Positions 56,738 through 64,000 of a stretch of DNA of 64,000 nucleotides are shown here, piece by piece. Under the pieces are notes generated by a model, which was not told the DNA's origin, did not search any database, and worked only from the letters and a program-made list of their open reading frames with translations. Source of the stretch: Asanoa sp. WMMD1127 (GTDB lineage: Bacteria > Actinomycetota > Actinomycetes > Mycobacteriales > Micromonosporaceae); the NCBI RefSeq assembly GCF_029626225.1, contig NZ_JARUBP010000001.1, positions 4,464,001 through 4,528,000 of the forward strand. Direction: 5' to 3'. Position 1 is the stretch's first letter. Every line of letters starts with the position of its first letter. The position numbers were made by a program, and so were the translations under genes.

Positions 56738-57688
56738 ATGGGCAACCAGCGGTCCATCACCGTCAACGGTGACCTGGGCAGTGGCAAGAGCACCGTGTCG
56801 GTAGGGCTGTCGGAGCGGCTGCACGTGCGCCGGATCAGCGTCGGCGACCTCTATCGCGAGATGGCCCGTGAGCGGGGAATGACCGCGCTCCAGCTCAACC
56901 TCCACGCCGAGCTCGACGACGTGATCGACGGCACCGTCGACCAGATGCAGCGCGAGATCGCCGAATCCGGTCAACGGGTCATCATGGACAGCCGGCTGGC
57001 CTGGTTCTTCTTCACCGACGGCTTCAAGGTCCACCTGATCACGGACCCGACCGTGGCGGCCCGCCGGGTGCTGGGGCGGCCGGCCAACGAGGTGGAGAAC
57101 TACGCCACGCTCGAAGAGGCCAAGGACCAGCTGCGCAGCCGCAGCGAGAGCGAGCGCCAGCGGTTCCTCACCCGCTACCACGCCGACAAGCACGCCCTGC
57201 GCAACTACGACCTGGTCCTCGACACGACGCGGGCCCGGCCCGACGAGGTGATCGACCTGGCGGTGGCCGCGATCGAGGGCCGCATCGGCGCGCGGATCCT
57301 CGCCGAGAGCCCGCCGCTGCTGCTGCTCGACCCGGCCCGGATCTACCCGACGGGTGACATCACGGCGCTGCGCGGGATGTCCGACGCGTCGGCCGCCGCG
57401 CTCCCCGGTCCCGAGGCGCTCGAACCGATCTCGATCGGCTACGCCGACTCGCGCTTCTTCGTGGTCGACGGCCACCGCCGGCTCAGCGCGGCGCTCCGGG
57501 CCGGTTTCCGCCTGGTCCCGGGCACCTTGCTGGCACAGGACAACGACCCGGTCGTGGGTGGACTGTCGGCCCGCGAGTTCTTCGCGTCGACGGTGACGAT
57601 TAGCAAGGTGTACGACTGGCAGGAAGAGCACGGCACCGAGCTCGAGATGCCGGCGCACGCCCTCGGTGACCCGGTCCGCACCCCCTAA
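56738..57688 (+). CDS. Cytidylate-kinase-like P-loop protein with a C-terminal ParB-like motif
   Basis: This 316-residue protein has an N-terminal P-loop kinase domain: ITVNGDLGSGKSTVSVGL, VRRISVGDLYREMARERGM, VIMDSRLAWFFF and a region rich in Arg (RSRSESERQRFLTRY), resembling Cmk/AAA_33 nucleotide kinases. The last 130 residues contain LLLLDPARIYPTGDI and FVVDGHRRLSAALRAGF, resembling the ParB N-terminal DGHHR-type motif. The combination is unusual. ATG at 56738 has GAGG upstream. The substrate is not clear. Confidence 0.78.
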   Translation: MGNQRSITVNGDLGSGKSTVSVGLSERLHVRRISVGDLYREMARERGMTALQLNLHAELDDVIDGTVDQMQREIAESGQRVIMDSRLAWFFFTDGFKVHLITDPTVAARRVLGRPANEVENYATLEEAKDQLRSRSESERQRFLTRYHADKHALRNYDLVLDTTRARPDEVIDLAVAAIEGRIGARILAESPPLLLLDPARIYPTGDITALRGMSDASAAALPGPEALEPISIGYADSRFFVVDGHRRLSAALRAGFRLVPGTLLAQDNDPVVGGLSAREFFASTVTISKVYDWQEEHGTELEMPAHALGDPVRTP

Positions 57689-57698
57689 GCTGCGTGGC

Positions 57699-58181
57699 AT
57701 GACTGAGCGTGCCGATCTGCTGGCTTCCCTCCAGCGTCACCGTGGGTTTCTGCTGTTCACCGTGGGCGGGCTGACCGACGAGCAGGCCCGGCTGACGCCG
57801 ACCGCCAGCGCGCTCTGCCTGGGTGGCCTGCTGCGCCACGTCGCCACCATCGAGCGGAGCTGGTCCGCGTTCGCGGCCGGCGGCGCCGAGGGCATGGCGT
57901 CGGTCGAGGTCGACTGGGTGACCGGCTTCCAGATGCCGCCGGGCGCGACGCTGGCCGACCTCGTCGCCGACTTCGAGGCGGCAGCGGCCGAGACCGACGC
58001 GCTCGTCGAGAAGCTCGACCTCGACACCGCCCACCCGCTGCCCACCGCGCCGTGGTTCGAGCCGGGCGCCTCCTGGACGGTCCGGCGCGTGTTCCTGCAC
58101 CTGATCGCCGAGATCTCGCAGCACTCCGGCCACGCCGACATCCTCCGCGAGACGATCGACGGCCAGAAGACGATGGGCTGA
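57699..58181 (+). CDS. DinB/DUF664-family protein
   Basis: This 160-residue four-helix protein has LLRHVATIERSW near residue 45 and HLIAEISQHSGHADILRE near residue 133, giving the His triad of the DinB superfamily, likely a metal site. These proteins include thiol-transferases for mycothiol/bacillithiol; a specific reaction is not evident. ATG at 57699 is 11 bp after the kinase-like stop. It lies 18 bp before aroB. Confidence 0.88.
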   Translation: MTERADLLASLQRHRGFLLFTVGGLTDEQARLTPTASALCLGGLLRHVATIERSWSAFAAGGAEGMASVEVDWVTGFQMPPGATLADLVADFEAAAAETDALVEKLDLDTAHPLPTAPWFEPGASWTVRRVFLHLIAEISQHSGHADILRETIDGQKTMG

Positions 58182-58199
58182 CGGCTATGCTCGGCGCCG

Positions 58200-59276
58200 A
58201 TGGATGAGATCACGCGGATTCCGGTCGGTGGCGAGCAGGCCTACGACGTGGTCGTCGGGCGTGGGCTGACCGACCAGATCGCCGCGCTGCTGCCGGGCGC
58301 CGACCGGGTCGCGGTGCTCGCCTCGGCGCCGCTGGCCGGGCGCGCCGGCGCGGTCGAGGCCGCCCTGCGCGCCGAGGGCCGGGCGGTCACCCGGATCGAG
58401 ATACCGGACGCCGAGAGCGGAAAGACCATCGAGACCGCGGCCGCCTGCTGGGATCGGTTGGGCGCGGCCGGGTTCACCCGGTCCGACGCGGTGGTCGCGG
58501 TCGGCGGGGGCGCCGCGACCGACCTCGGCGGCTACGTCGCCGCCGCCTGGCTGCGCGGCGTGCGCTGGGTGCCCGTGTCGACATCGCTGCTCGGCATGGT
58601 CGACGCGGCCGTCGGCGGCAAGACCGGCGTCAACACGGCCGCCGGCAAGAACCTGGTCGGCGCGTTCCACCCGCCCGCCGGGGTGCTCTGCGACCTGGAC
58701 TCGCTCGACTCGCTGCCGCCGGCCGACCTGACCGCCGGGCTGGCCGAGGTGGTCAAGTGCGGCTTCATCGCCGAGCCGGCGATCCTCGACCTCATCGAGC
58801 GTGACCCGGCCGCGGCCACCGACCCGGCGGGTCCGGCGGTCCGGCGCCTGATCGAGTACGCCGTGCGGGTGAAGGCCGACGTCGTCGGCGGCGACCTCAA
58901 GGAGTCCGGCCGGCGCGAGATCCTCAACTACGGTCACACGCTGGCCCACGCGATCGAGAAGGTCGAGCACTACACCTGGCGGCACGGCGACGCGGTCTCG
59001 GTCGGCCTGGTCTACGCCGCGCAGCTCAGCCACCTGGCCGGCCGACTCGACCGGCCGACCGCCGACCGCCACCGCGCGATCCTGACCGCGTTGGGCCTGC
59101 CCACGACCTATTCGGCGGCGGCCTGGCCGGACCTGCTGGCCGCCATGCGCGTCGACAAGAAGGCCCGCGGCTCGCGGCTGCGGTTCATCGTGCTGGACGC
59201 GCTCGCCGAGACCGACGTCCTCGACGGCCCGTCCGACGACCTGCTCGCGGAGGCGTTCGCCACCGTCAGCGACTGA
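58200..59276 (+). CDS. aroB: 3-dehydroquinate synthase
   Basis: This 358-residue NAD- and metal-dependent enzyme makes 3-dehydroquinate from DAHP. Visible are VVAVGGGAATDLGGYVAA, VSTSLLGMVDAAVGGKTGVN, GLAEVVKCGFI and ILNYGHTLAHAIE with metal-binding His. ATG at 58200. It is separated from aroK by four genes, unlike the usual aroK-aroB order. Its last 169 bp overlap the 3' end of a minus-strand glycosyltransferase gene. Confidence 0.96.
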   Translation: MDEITRIPVGGEQAYDVVVGRGLTDQIAALLPGADRVAVLASAPLAGRAGAVEAALRAEGRAVTRIEIPDAESGKTIETAAACWDRLGAAGFTRSDAVVAVGGGAATDLGGYVAAAWLRGVRWVPVSTSLLGMVDAAVGGKTGVNTAAGKNLVGAFHPPAGVLCDLDSLDSLPPADLTAGLAEVVKCGFIAEPAILDLIERDPAAATDPAGPAVRRLIEYAVRVKADVVGGDLKESGRREILNYGHTLAHAIEKVEHYTWRHGDAVSVGLVYAAQLSHLAGRLDRPTADRHRAILTALGLPTTYSAAAWPDLLAAMRVDKKARGSRLRFIVLDALAETDVLDGPSDDLLAEAFATVSD

Positions 59277-60337
59277 CCGGCCGGCTCGCGGATCGGCAGG
59301 AATGCCAGCAGTCCGAGCGCGATCCAGACGTACAGGTTGCTGCCGATCACCGCCGCGAGCGACCGCCCGCCGTCGGCCCACAGCCAGACCGCGCTGGTGC
59401 ACAGCAGCACGTACGCCGCGACCACCAGCCAGCGCGCCCGTCCGCGCCGCCAGGCCAGGTAGAGGGCCGGCAGCAGCCAGACCAGGTGGTGCACCCAGGT
59501 CACGGGGCTGATCAGGCAGGTCGCCACGCCGGTCAGCGCGAAACCCGTGCGGTGGTCACCGGCCTGCGCGGCGGCCCGGCATCTGACCATCCACAGTGCA
59601 CAGATCGCCAGCACGGCCATCGCCCACCAGAAGCCCGGCAGGCCCACGCGGGCCACGAGTCCCCGCAACGACTGGTTGGAGACGTAGGCCAGATCGCCGA
59701 CGCGGCCGGTGTTCCAGAGCGCCTCGGTCCAGAACGTACGCGACGCGGTGGGCGCCACCGCCGCTGCGAGCAGGATCGCCCCCGCGACCGTGGCCACCGC
59801 GACGAGGAGCGCGCGCCAGCGGCGGGCCAGCGCCAGGTAGAGCACGAACAGCCCCGGCGTCAGCTTGACCGCGGTCGCCAACCCGATGCCGACACCGGCC
59901 CGGTCGCCTCGGCGCAGGTCCCACCAGACCAGCGCCAGCAGCACCAGATTGACCTGACCGAAGCTGACCGTGTCGCGGACCGGCGCCAGGAACACGCAGA
60001 GCAACGCCACCAGCAGCCAGGCCCGCATGCCCGGACCGACCAGCCAGCGGATCACCAGCCCGCCGGCCAGCACGTTGACCGCGATGCTGACCGCGATCGC
60101 GATGTGCCACGACAGCGGCGCGAGCGGCGTCATCACGAGCGCCGCGAACGGGGGATAGGTGAACCCGTAGACCGTGCCGGGCCGCAGGTAGTCGTAGAGC
60201 TCCCCGCCGCCGAGCCAGTGCCGCACCGCGCCGTAGTAGACGCCGACGTCGAAGAAGCCCCGCCGGCCGGGCACCACGATCACCCACACCACGGCGAGCA
60301 CGGCCAGCGCCCACAACACGCGGCGCGACGCCGTCAT
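59108..60337 (-). CDS. GT87-type polyprenol-phosphate-mannose alpha-mannosyltransferase
   Basis: This 409-residue polytopic membrane protein has about ten helices. The N-terminus (FFDVGVYYGAVRHWLGGGELY) holds the conserved Asp of GT-C enzymes, and YGFTYPPFAALVMTPLA is the GT87 (PimE/MptC-like) motif. It probably uses a lipid-linked mannose donor in lipoglycan synthesis. The last 57 residues are Ser/Arg/Ala-rich and lie antisense to the end of aroB, a 169-bp overlap with no earlier stop. The start ATG overlaps the MptB-like stop. Confidence 0.87.
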   Translation of the reverse strand: MTASRRVLWALAVLAVVWVIVVPGRRGFFDVGVYYGAVRHWLGGGELYDYLRPGTVYGFTYPPFAALVMTPLAPLSWHIAIAVSIAVNVLAGGLVIRWLVGPGMRAWLLVALLCVFLAPVRDTVSFGQVNLVLLALVWWDLRRGDRAGVGIGLATAVKLTPGLFVLYLALARRWRALLVAVATVAGAILLAAAVAPTASRTFWTEALWNTGRVGDLAYVSNQSLRGLVARVGLPGFWWAMAVLAICALWMVRCRAAAQAGDHRTGFALTGVATCLISPVTWVHHLVWLLPALYLAWRRGRARWLVVAAYVLLCTSAVWLWADGGRSLAAVIGSNLYVWIALGLLAFLPIREPAGQSLTVANASASRSSDGPSRTSVSASASSTMNRSREPRAFLSTRMAASRSGQAAAE

Positions 60338-61776
60338 CGGGCCAGTCCGGTCGCCAGGTCGTCGTCCGGCTGGGTCGCGAACGCGGCCATCACCAGCAGC
60401 GCCACCGCCAGGAAGCCACCGATGACGGCGAAGCCGAGGGTGTGCGCGGTGGGCGCGAAGCCGTCGGGCAGCACCACCAGGGCGAGCACCGCGCAGGCGG
60501 CGGCCGCGACCCGGCCCGCCCGGCCGTGCGGCGCCGCGGCGGCCAGCGGGACCACGGCCCAGAGCAGGTACCAGGGTCGCACCGCGGGCCCGAACACCAC
60601 CACGCCGCCGAGCACCAGGCCGACGCCCCGCACCGGGCCGACGGTCCGGCGGCGATGCCAGACGAACAGCGCCGCGGCGACGGCCGCGCACATGCCGGCC
60701 AGCCGCCACACGGTCACCGGCGCCGTGCCCAGCGAGGCGTCCAGCGCCGCCAGCCAGGCCTCCGTGCCCCGGCCGAGCGCGCTGGTCAGCGACCAGCTGT
60801 CGGCGGTCACCGGCGTGCGCAGGGCGCCCACCCAGCCGAACCCGGTGCCGGCGACCCAGGTCACGAACACCGCCGTGCCGAGCGCGACCAACCCGGTGCC
60901 GCCGAAGGCCCGGACCCGGCGCCACCGGCCGGTGGCCCGGGCGGCCCAGATCAGCGCCACCCCGGCCAGCCCGACCGCGACCGGCACCTTGACCAGGGCG
61001 GCCAGCGTGACGGCGACCGCGCCGAGCACCGGCCGGCCGGCGAACGCCGCGGCCAGCCCGGCCGCCAGGAGGCCGACCATCAGGGCGTCGTTGTGCGCCC
61101 CGCCGACCAGGTGCAGCAGCACCAGCGGATTGAGCGCCGCGAGCCAGAGCGCGGCCGCGGGCGGGACACCGCAGCGCCGCGCCAGCGGCGGCAGCGACAC
61201 GGCCAGCAGCGCCACGCCGGCCAGGGCGGCCAACCGCAGCACCAGCACGCCGACCGTGACGTGCCCGCCCACGACGGCCGCCGCCGCCGTGGCCAGGAGC
61301 AGGAAGGCCGGCCCGTACGGCGTGGGGGTGTGCTGCCAGATCGCCGGCACCTCGGCGCTGAACGGCCCGCCGAGGTCGGCCGGCCCGGAGGTGTAGACGT
61401 CGAGGCCCGCGCCGACCATGGCGCCCTGGGCGAGATAGCTGTAGACGTCGCGGCTGAACACCGGCGGCGCGATCAGCAGCGGCGCCGCCCACATGAGCAG
61501 CGTGGCGAGCATCTCCTCGACGGTGAGCGGGCGCTGCCGCACCAACCGGCCCAGCCGCCACCAGGCGACCACCAGGAGCACGAGCCCGAAGTACGCGACC
61601 GTCACGCCGGCGTTGAACAGGTCGACCGGGAGATCCGGGCGGGCCAGCGGCCCCGCTGCCGGCCCGGCGCCCGCCCCCAACCCACCCAGAGCGACGCAGA
61701 GGGTGCCGGCGACTCCCCAGGCCCGGCACCGTCCGAGCTGGCCGGCACCCTGGCTGGCGAGGACCGGCGCGGACAC
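60334..61776 (-). CDS. MptB-like polyprenol-phosphomannose-dependent mannosyltransferase
   Basis: This 480-residue GT-C membrane protein has about 12 helices. FSRDVYSYLAQGAMVGAGLD carries the acidic catalytic residue near the first outside loop, and HTPTPYGPAFLLL and GGAHNDALMVGLLAAGL match MptB-family alpha-1,6-mannosyltransferases. GTG at 61776 is chosen; a TTG at 61842 is possible but would nearly reach efp. The stop overlaps the GT87 start (ATGA), so the two form a pair probably acting in lipomannan elongation. It is divergent from efp. Confidence 0.87.
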   Translation of the reverse strand: MSAPVLASQGAGQLGRCRAWGVAGTLCVALGGLGAGAGPAAGPLARPDLPVDLFNAGVTVAYFGLVLLVVAWWRLGRLVRQRPLTVEEMLATLLMWAAPLLIAPPVFSRDVYSYLAQGAMVGAGLDVYTSGPADLGGPFSAEVPAIWQHTPTPYGPAFLLLATAAAAVVGGHVTVGVLVLRLAALAGVALLAVSLPPLARRCGVPPAAALWLAALNPLVLLHLVGGAHNDALMVGLLAAGLAAAFAGRPVLGAVAVTLAALVKVPVAVGLAGVALIWAARATGRWRRVRAFGGTGLVALGTAVFVTWVAGTGFGWVGALRTPVTADSWSLTSALGRGTEAWLAALDASLGTAPVTVWRLAGMCAAVAAALFVWHRRRTVGPVRGVGLVLGGVVVFGPAVRPWYLLWAVVPLAAAAPHGRAGRVAAAACAVLALVVLPDGFAPTAHTLGFAVIGGFLAVALLVMAAFATQPDDDLATGLAR

Positions 61777-61806
61777 CCGAGGAAGATGGCATCCGTTGAT
61801 GGCCGG

Positions 61807-61812
61807 TAGACT
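61807..61812 (+). promoter_or_regulatory. Candidate -10 (TAGACT) for efp
   Basis: TAGACT lies 38 bp before the efp ATG and matches the actinobacterial -10 type also seen before yajC. No -35 is convincing at 16-18 bp upstream. The divergent mannosyltransferase operon must start in the same 74-bp region. Confidence 0.45.
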
Positions 61813-61850
61813 CGCATGGTCTGTCCGCCGAGTGAAGATCAAGGCAGGAA

Positions 61851-62408
61851 ATGGCCACCACCAACGACCTGAAGAACGGTCTGGTTCTCAACCTCGACGG
61901 CGAGCTGTGGTCCGTCGTGGAGTTCCAGCACGTCAAGCCCGGCAAGGGTGGTGCATTCGTGCGCACCACGCTCAAGAACGTGCTGTCCGGGAAGGTCGTC
62001 GACAAGACCTTCAACGCGGGCACCAAGGTCGAAACCGCGACCGTCGACAAGCGCACCATGCAATACCTCTACGCGGACGGCGAAGACTTCGTCTTCATGG
62101 ATCTCGACACCTACGACCAGATCCACGTCGCCGGCGGCACCGTCGGTGAGGCGTCCAACTACCTGCTGCCCGAGGCCGAGGCGATCGTCGCGACCCACGA
62201 GGGCGTGCCGCTCTACGTCGAGCTTCCGACCAGCGTGGTGCTGGAGGTCACCTACACCGAGCCGGGCCTGCAGGGCGACCGCTCCACGGGCGGCAACAAG
62301 CCCGCCACCGTCGAGACCGGCGCGACCGTCCAGGTCCCGCTGTTCATCACCACCGGTGAGAAGATCAAGGTCGACACCCGCGACGGCCGTTACCTCGGCC
62401 GCGCCTGA
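61851..62408 (+). CDS. efp: Elongation factor P
   Basis: This 185-residue three-domain protein rescues ribosomes stalled at polyproline. The N-terminal KOW-like domain has [20 protein letters not shown] and the modification loop [15 protein letters not shown]; the OB domains contain [15 protein letters not shown] and [19 protein letters not shown] at 61851 follows AAGGCAGGA. This fits a genome whose proteins are very Pro-rich. The stop overlaps the nusB start (TGATG). Confidence 0.97.
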   Translation: MATTNDLKNGLVLNLDGELWSVVEFQHVKPGKGGAFVRTTLKNVLSGKVVDKTFNAGTKVETATVDKRTMQYLYADGEDFVFMDLDTYDQIHVAGGTVGEASNYLLPEAEAIVATHEGVPLYVELPTSVVLEVTYTEPGLQGDRSTGGNKPATVETGATVQVPLFITTGEKIKVDTRDGRYLGRA

Positions 62409-62842
62409 TGGCCGAGGGCCCCAAGACCTCGATGCCCGCGCGCCGCAAGGCGCGCAAGAGGGCCCTCGACGTGCTGTTCGAAGCCGACCTGCGCGACCGG
62501 CCACCGGGTGACGTCCTCACGGACTACGTGGCCCGGCTGGAACGGCCGCTCCCGGGCCATCTGGACTACGCGGAGGGCCTGGTCAAGGGCGTCGCGACGC
62601 ATCTCGACCGGATCGACGAGCTGATCGCGAGCTACGCCGAGGGCTGGACGATCGACCGCATGCCGGTGGTCGACCGCAACCTGGCCCGGATCGCGGTCTA
62701 CGAGCTGCTCTACGTCGACGAGATCGACGACGCCGTCGCGATCACCGAGGCGGTCGAGCTCGCCCGGCAGATGTCGACGGACGACAGTCCCCGGTTCCTC
62801 AACGGCCTCATCGGTCGCATCGCGGAGTACGCACCGCGATAA
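62408..62842 (+). CDS. nusB: Transcription antitermination factor NusB
   Basis: This 144-residue all-helical protein binds boxA RNA with NusE for rRNA antitermination. It has the motif RRKARKRALDVLFEADLRD, VVDRNLARIAVYELLYVDEI and AVAITEAVELARQ typical of NusB, and ends FLNGLIGRIAEYAPR. It is coupled to efp by a one-base overlap and followed by a strong hairpin. Confidence 0.96.
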   Translation: MAEGPKTSMPARRKARKRALDVLFEADLRDRPPGDVLTDYVARLERPLPGHLDYAEGLVKGVATHLDRIDELIASYAEGWTIDRMPVVDRNLARIAVYELLYVDEIDDAVAITEAVELARQMSTDDSPRFLNGLIGRIAEYAPR

Positions 62843-62850
62843 AAACGACA

Positions 62851-62894
62851 GAAGGGCCCCCACCAACCGCTTGTGGCGGCGGTGGGGGCCCTTC
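62851..62894. terminator. Bidirectional terminator between nusB and bldD
   Basis: GAAGGGCCCCCACC (62851-62864) pairs perfectly with GGTGGGGGCCCTTC (62881-62894), with further CCGC/GCGG pairing in the loop. An AAAAA tract precedes it on the nusB side, giving a U tract for the convergent bldD transcript. It separates the two convergent genes. Confidence 0.85.
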
Positions 62895-62923
62895 GCCGTG
62901 TGGCTCGGAGCCCTGGCCAGCGC

Positions 62924-63412
62924 TCAGCTGGCGAAGAAGGCCCGCGGGTCGGCGACGAGAACGCCGTGCTCGTTGAGGCGCTCGATCAGGCCCGACGGCG
63001 ACGAGTCGTAGACGATCGCCAGCGCGCGCAGGTCGTCGGCGCGGATCGAGAGGACCCGGCCGTTGTAGTCACCGCGCTGCTGCTGTATCGCCCGCGCGTA
63101 GCGCGCCACGTAGGCCAGCTCCTCGGACGCCTCGTCGTACAGCCGCTCGAGGTCCAGGACGATCTTGTTGGTGGGCTCGTGCCGGACACCGCTGCCGTCG
63201 GGCAGCAGCTCCGAGACGGGGACCCGGTAGAAGTCGGCGAGCTCGGCGAGGCGGGACACCGTCACGGCCCGGTCACCGCGCTCGTAGGAGCCGACGACGA
63301 CCGCCTTCCAACGGCCGTTCGACTTCTCCTCCACACCTTGCAGGGAAAGGCCCTGCTGTTGGCGGATGGAGCGCAGACGCGCGCCCAACGACTTGGCGTA
63401 CTCAGAAGCCAT
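62924..63412 (-). CDS. bldD: BldD, c-di-GMP-responsive developmental regulator
   Basis: This 162-residue protein has an N-terminal Xre-type helix-turn-helix (LGARLRSIRQQQGLSLQGVE, VVVGSYERGDRAVTVSRLAE) and a C-terminal domain with the BldD c-di-GMP signature: RGD, eight residues, then RADD (RGDYNGRVLSIRADD). In Streptomyces, tetrameric c-di-GMP drives dimerisation and repression of sporulation genes. ATG at 63412 gives MASEYAKSLGARLRS, the standard N-terminus. It is divergent from pyrR, leaving a 282-bp intergenic region. Confidence 0.95.
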   Translation of the reverse strand: MASEYAKSLGARLRSIRQQQGLSLQGVEEKSNGRWKAVVVGSYERGDRAVTVSRLAELADFYRVPVSELLPDGSGVRHEPTNKIVLDLERLYDEASEELAYVARYARAIQQQRGDYNGRVLSIRADDLRALAIVYDSSPSGLIERLNEHGVLVADPRAFFAS

Positions 63413-63458
63413 TGACGACTCTCCCAGTGCTGGTACCCGGGGTTCTCCCCAGCGATCG

Positions 63459-63472
63459 CTACGGAGCGTGAC
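63459..63472. promoter_or_regulatory. Possible BldD autoregulatory box
   Basis: CTACGGAGCGTGAC matches the core of the reported BldD palindrome (ACnCAGnGTnA) with about two mismatches. It lies about 47 bp upstream of the bldD start. BldD represses its own gene in Streptomyces. This is a weak match judged by eye. Confidence 0.3.
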
Positions 63473-63662
63473 GGTACGGGGAATGAGAGAACTGGTCAAG
63501 TGCTCATTACCCATCACTTGGGATGACTGTGTTGTGTTGTCCGAATTTTCCTGCACCATGCATCAACGACTGGCGAGAGTGTTACGCACGGCACGCTGCG
63601 CATACCCACGCTGTCCCCGCTGGTAACGTGATCGACGGTTCGCCGAAGACATCCTTTAACGA

Positions 63663-63682
63663 CCCGTCCCGTGAGGCGGGGA
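63663..63682 (+). promoter_or_regulatory. PyrR-binding leader hairpin candidate next to the ribosome site
   Basis: CCCGTCCCGTGAGGCGGGGA forms a short hairpin (CCCG/CGGG stem, TGAGG loop). Its loop resembles the PyrR RNA-binding loop with GNGAGG. It ends two bases before AAGGAGG, the pyrR ribosome site, so PyrR binding could block translation, as proposed for mycobacterial pyr operons. No terminator hairpin is evident in the leader. Confidence 0.5.
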
Positions 63683-63694
63683 AGGAGGTCCGCC

Positions 63695-64000
63695 GTGGCC
63701 TATGCTCAGGCCGCCTCAAACTCGACGACGTCCGGTTCGCCACCGTCGGTGAAGGTCATCCTCACAGAGACGGATCTGCAGCGGGTCGTCGACCGCATCG
63801 CGCATCAGATCCTGGAAAAGACCGACGGCGCCGACGGCACCGTCCTGCTCGGCATCCCGACCCGCGGTGTCCCGTTGGCCCACCGCCTGGCCGCCCGCAT
63901 CGCCGCCTTCGAGGGCGTCGACGTGCCCGTCGGTGTGCTGGACGTCACTCTCTACCGCGACGACCTGCGACTCAAGGCGACCCGCGCGCTCGGCCCCACC
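63695..64000 (+). CDS. pyrR: PyrR, pyrimidine operon regulator / UPRTase (5' part)
   Basis: The first 102 codons are present and the gene runs off the window. The product starts [20 protein letters not shown] and contains [35 protein letters not shown] and [15 protein letters not shown], matching PyrR. PyrR binds pyr mRNA in response to UMP/UTP and has uracil phosphoribosyltransferase activity; the PRPP loop lies beyond the window. GTG at 63695 is six bases after AAGGAGG. It normally begins the pyr operon. Confidence 0.95.
   Translation, partial: MAYAQAASNSTTSGSPPSVKVILTETDLQRVVDRIAHQILEKTDGADGTVLLGIPTRGVPLAHRLAARIAAFEGVDVPVGVLDVTLYRDDLRLKATRALGPT

Noticed and set aside
1-64000. tRNA, rRNA, insertion sequences or prophage
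   Set aside because: I saw no cloverleaf-like T-arm sequence outside coding genes, no transposase or integrase motifs and no phage structural genes.

Overview
The window is about 64 kb of very GC-rich (roughly 72%) actinobacterial chromosome, with dense genes, many GTG/TTG starts and 1-4 bp stop/start overlaps. The order ruvA-ruvB-yajC-secD-secF-apt-rel, hisS, aspS, rarA, alaS-ruvX-mltG-aroE-aroC-aroK, aroB, efp-nusB-bldD-pyrR is the conserved actinomycete housekeeping order. A BldD orthologue with its c-di-GMP signature points to a filamentous, sporulating actinomycete. Gene content and the Rel N-terminus suggest Micromonosporaceae, which is an inference. I see no phage, insertion sequence, CRISPR array, rRNA or tRNA.

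Layout. 1-10.1 kb: Holliday-junction helicase genes (ruvB carries an intein in its P-loop), SecDF-YajC translocase, adenine salvage and the (p)ppGpp synthetase/hydrolase. 10.1-20.6 kb: a large HEAT-like protein, two membrane-anchored cyclophilin paralogues, an MBL hydrolase coupled to hisS, a thioesterase/HxlR pair and an MFS exporter. 20.7-26 kb: an antitoxin-like small gene and a urease operon ureABCFGD on the minus strand, with an 11-residue repeat array inside ureF. 26-36.4 kb: an MBL protein, a 12-copy 20-bp tandem repeat, a tandem YbaB-like gene, and a tightly coupled minus-strand operon SWIM protein - MoxR AAA+ - DUF5682-like - repeat-built small ORF - VWA. 36.4-42 kb: a 14-bp inverted repeat carrying two perfect DnaA boxes, then aspS, an RmlD-like reductase, a GNAT protein and rarA. 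42-46.4 kb: one 1433-residue Gly/Pro-rich repeat protein with a single membrane anchor. 46.5-54.9 kb: alaS, ruvX, mltG and aroE/C/K, with a 750-bp gene-poor gap holding a 62-bp imperfect palindrome. 54.9-58.2 kb: four accessory genes splitting aroK from aroB. 58.2-64 kb: aroB, two polyprenol-phosphate-mannose-type glycosyltransferases, efp, nusB, bldD and the start of pyrR.

Two themes stand out. First, short in-frame tandem repeats have expanded inside genes (rel, ureF, the HEAT-like gene, the MFS tail, the 1433-residue protein, and a small ORF between DUF5682 and VWA), as well as one noncoding array. Second, the SWIM/MoxR/DUF5682/VWA operon is the best candidate for a poorly described multi-protein system: an AAA+ motor, a MIDAS-bearing VWA partner and two large proteins of unknown role, all translationally coupled.
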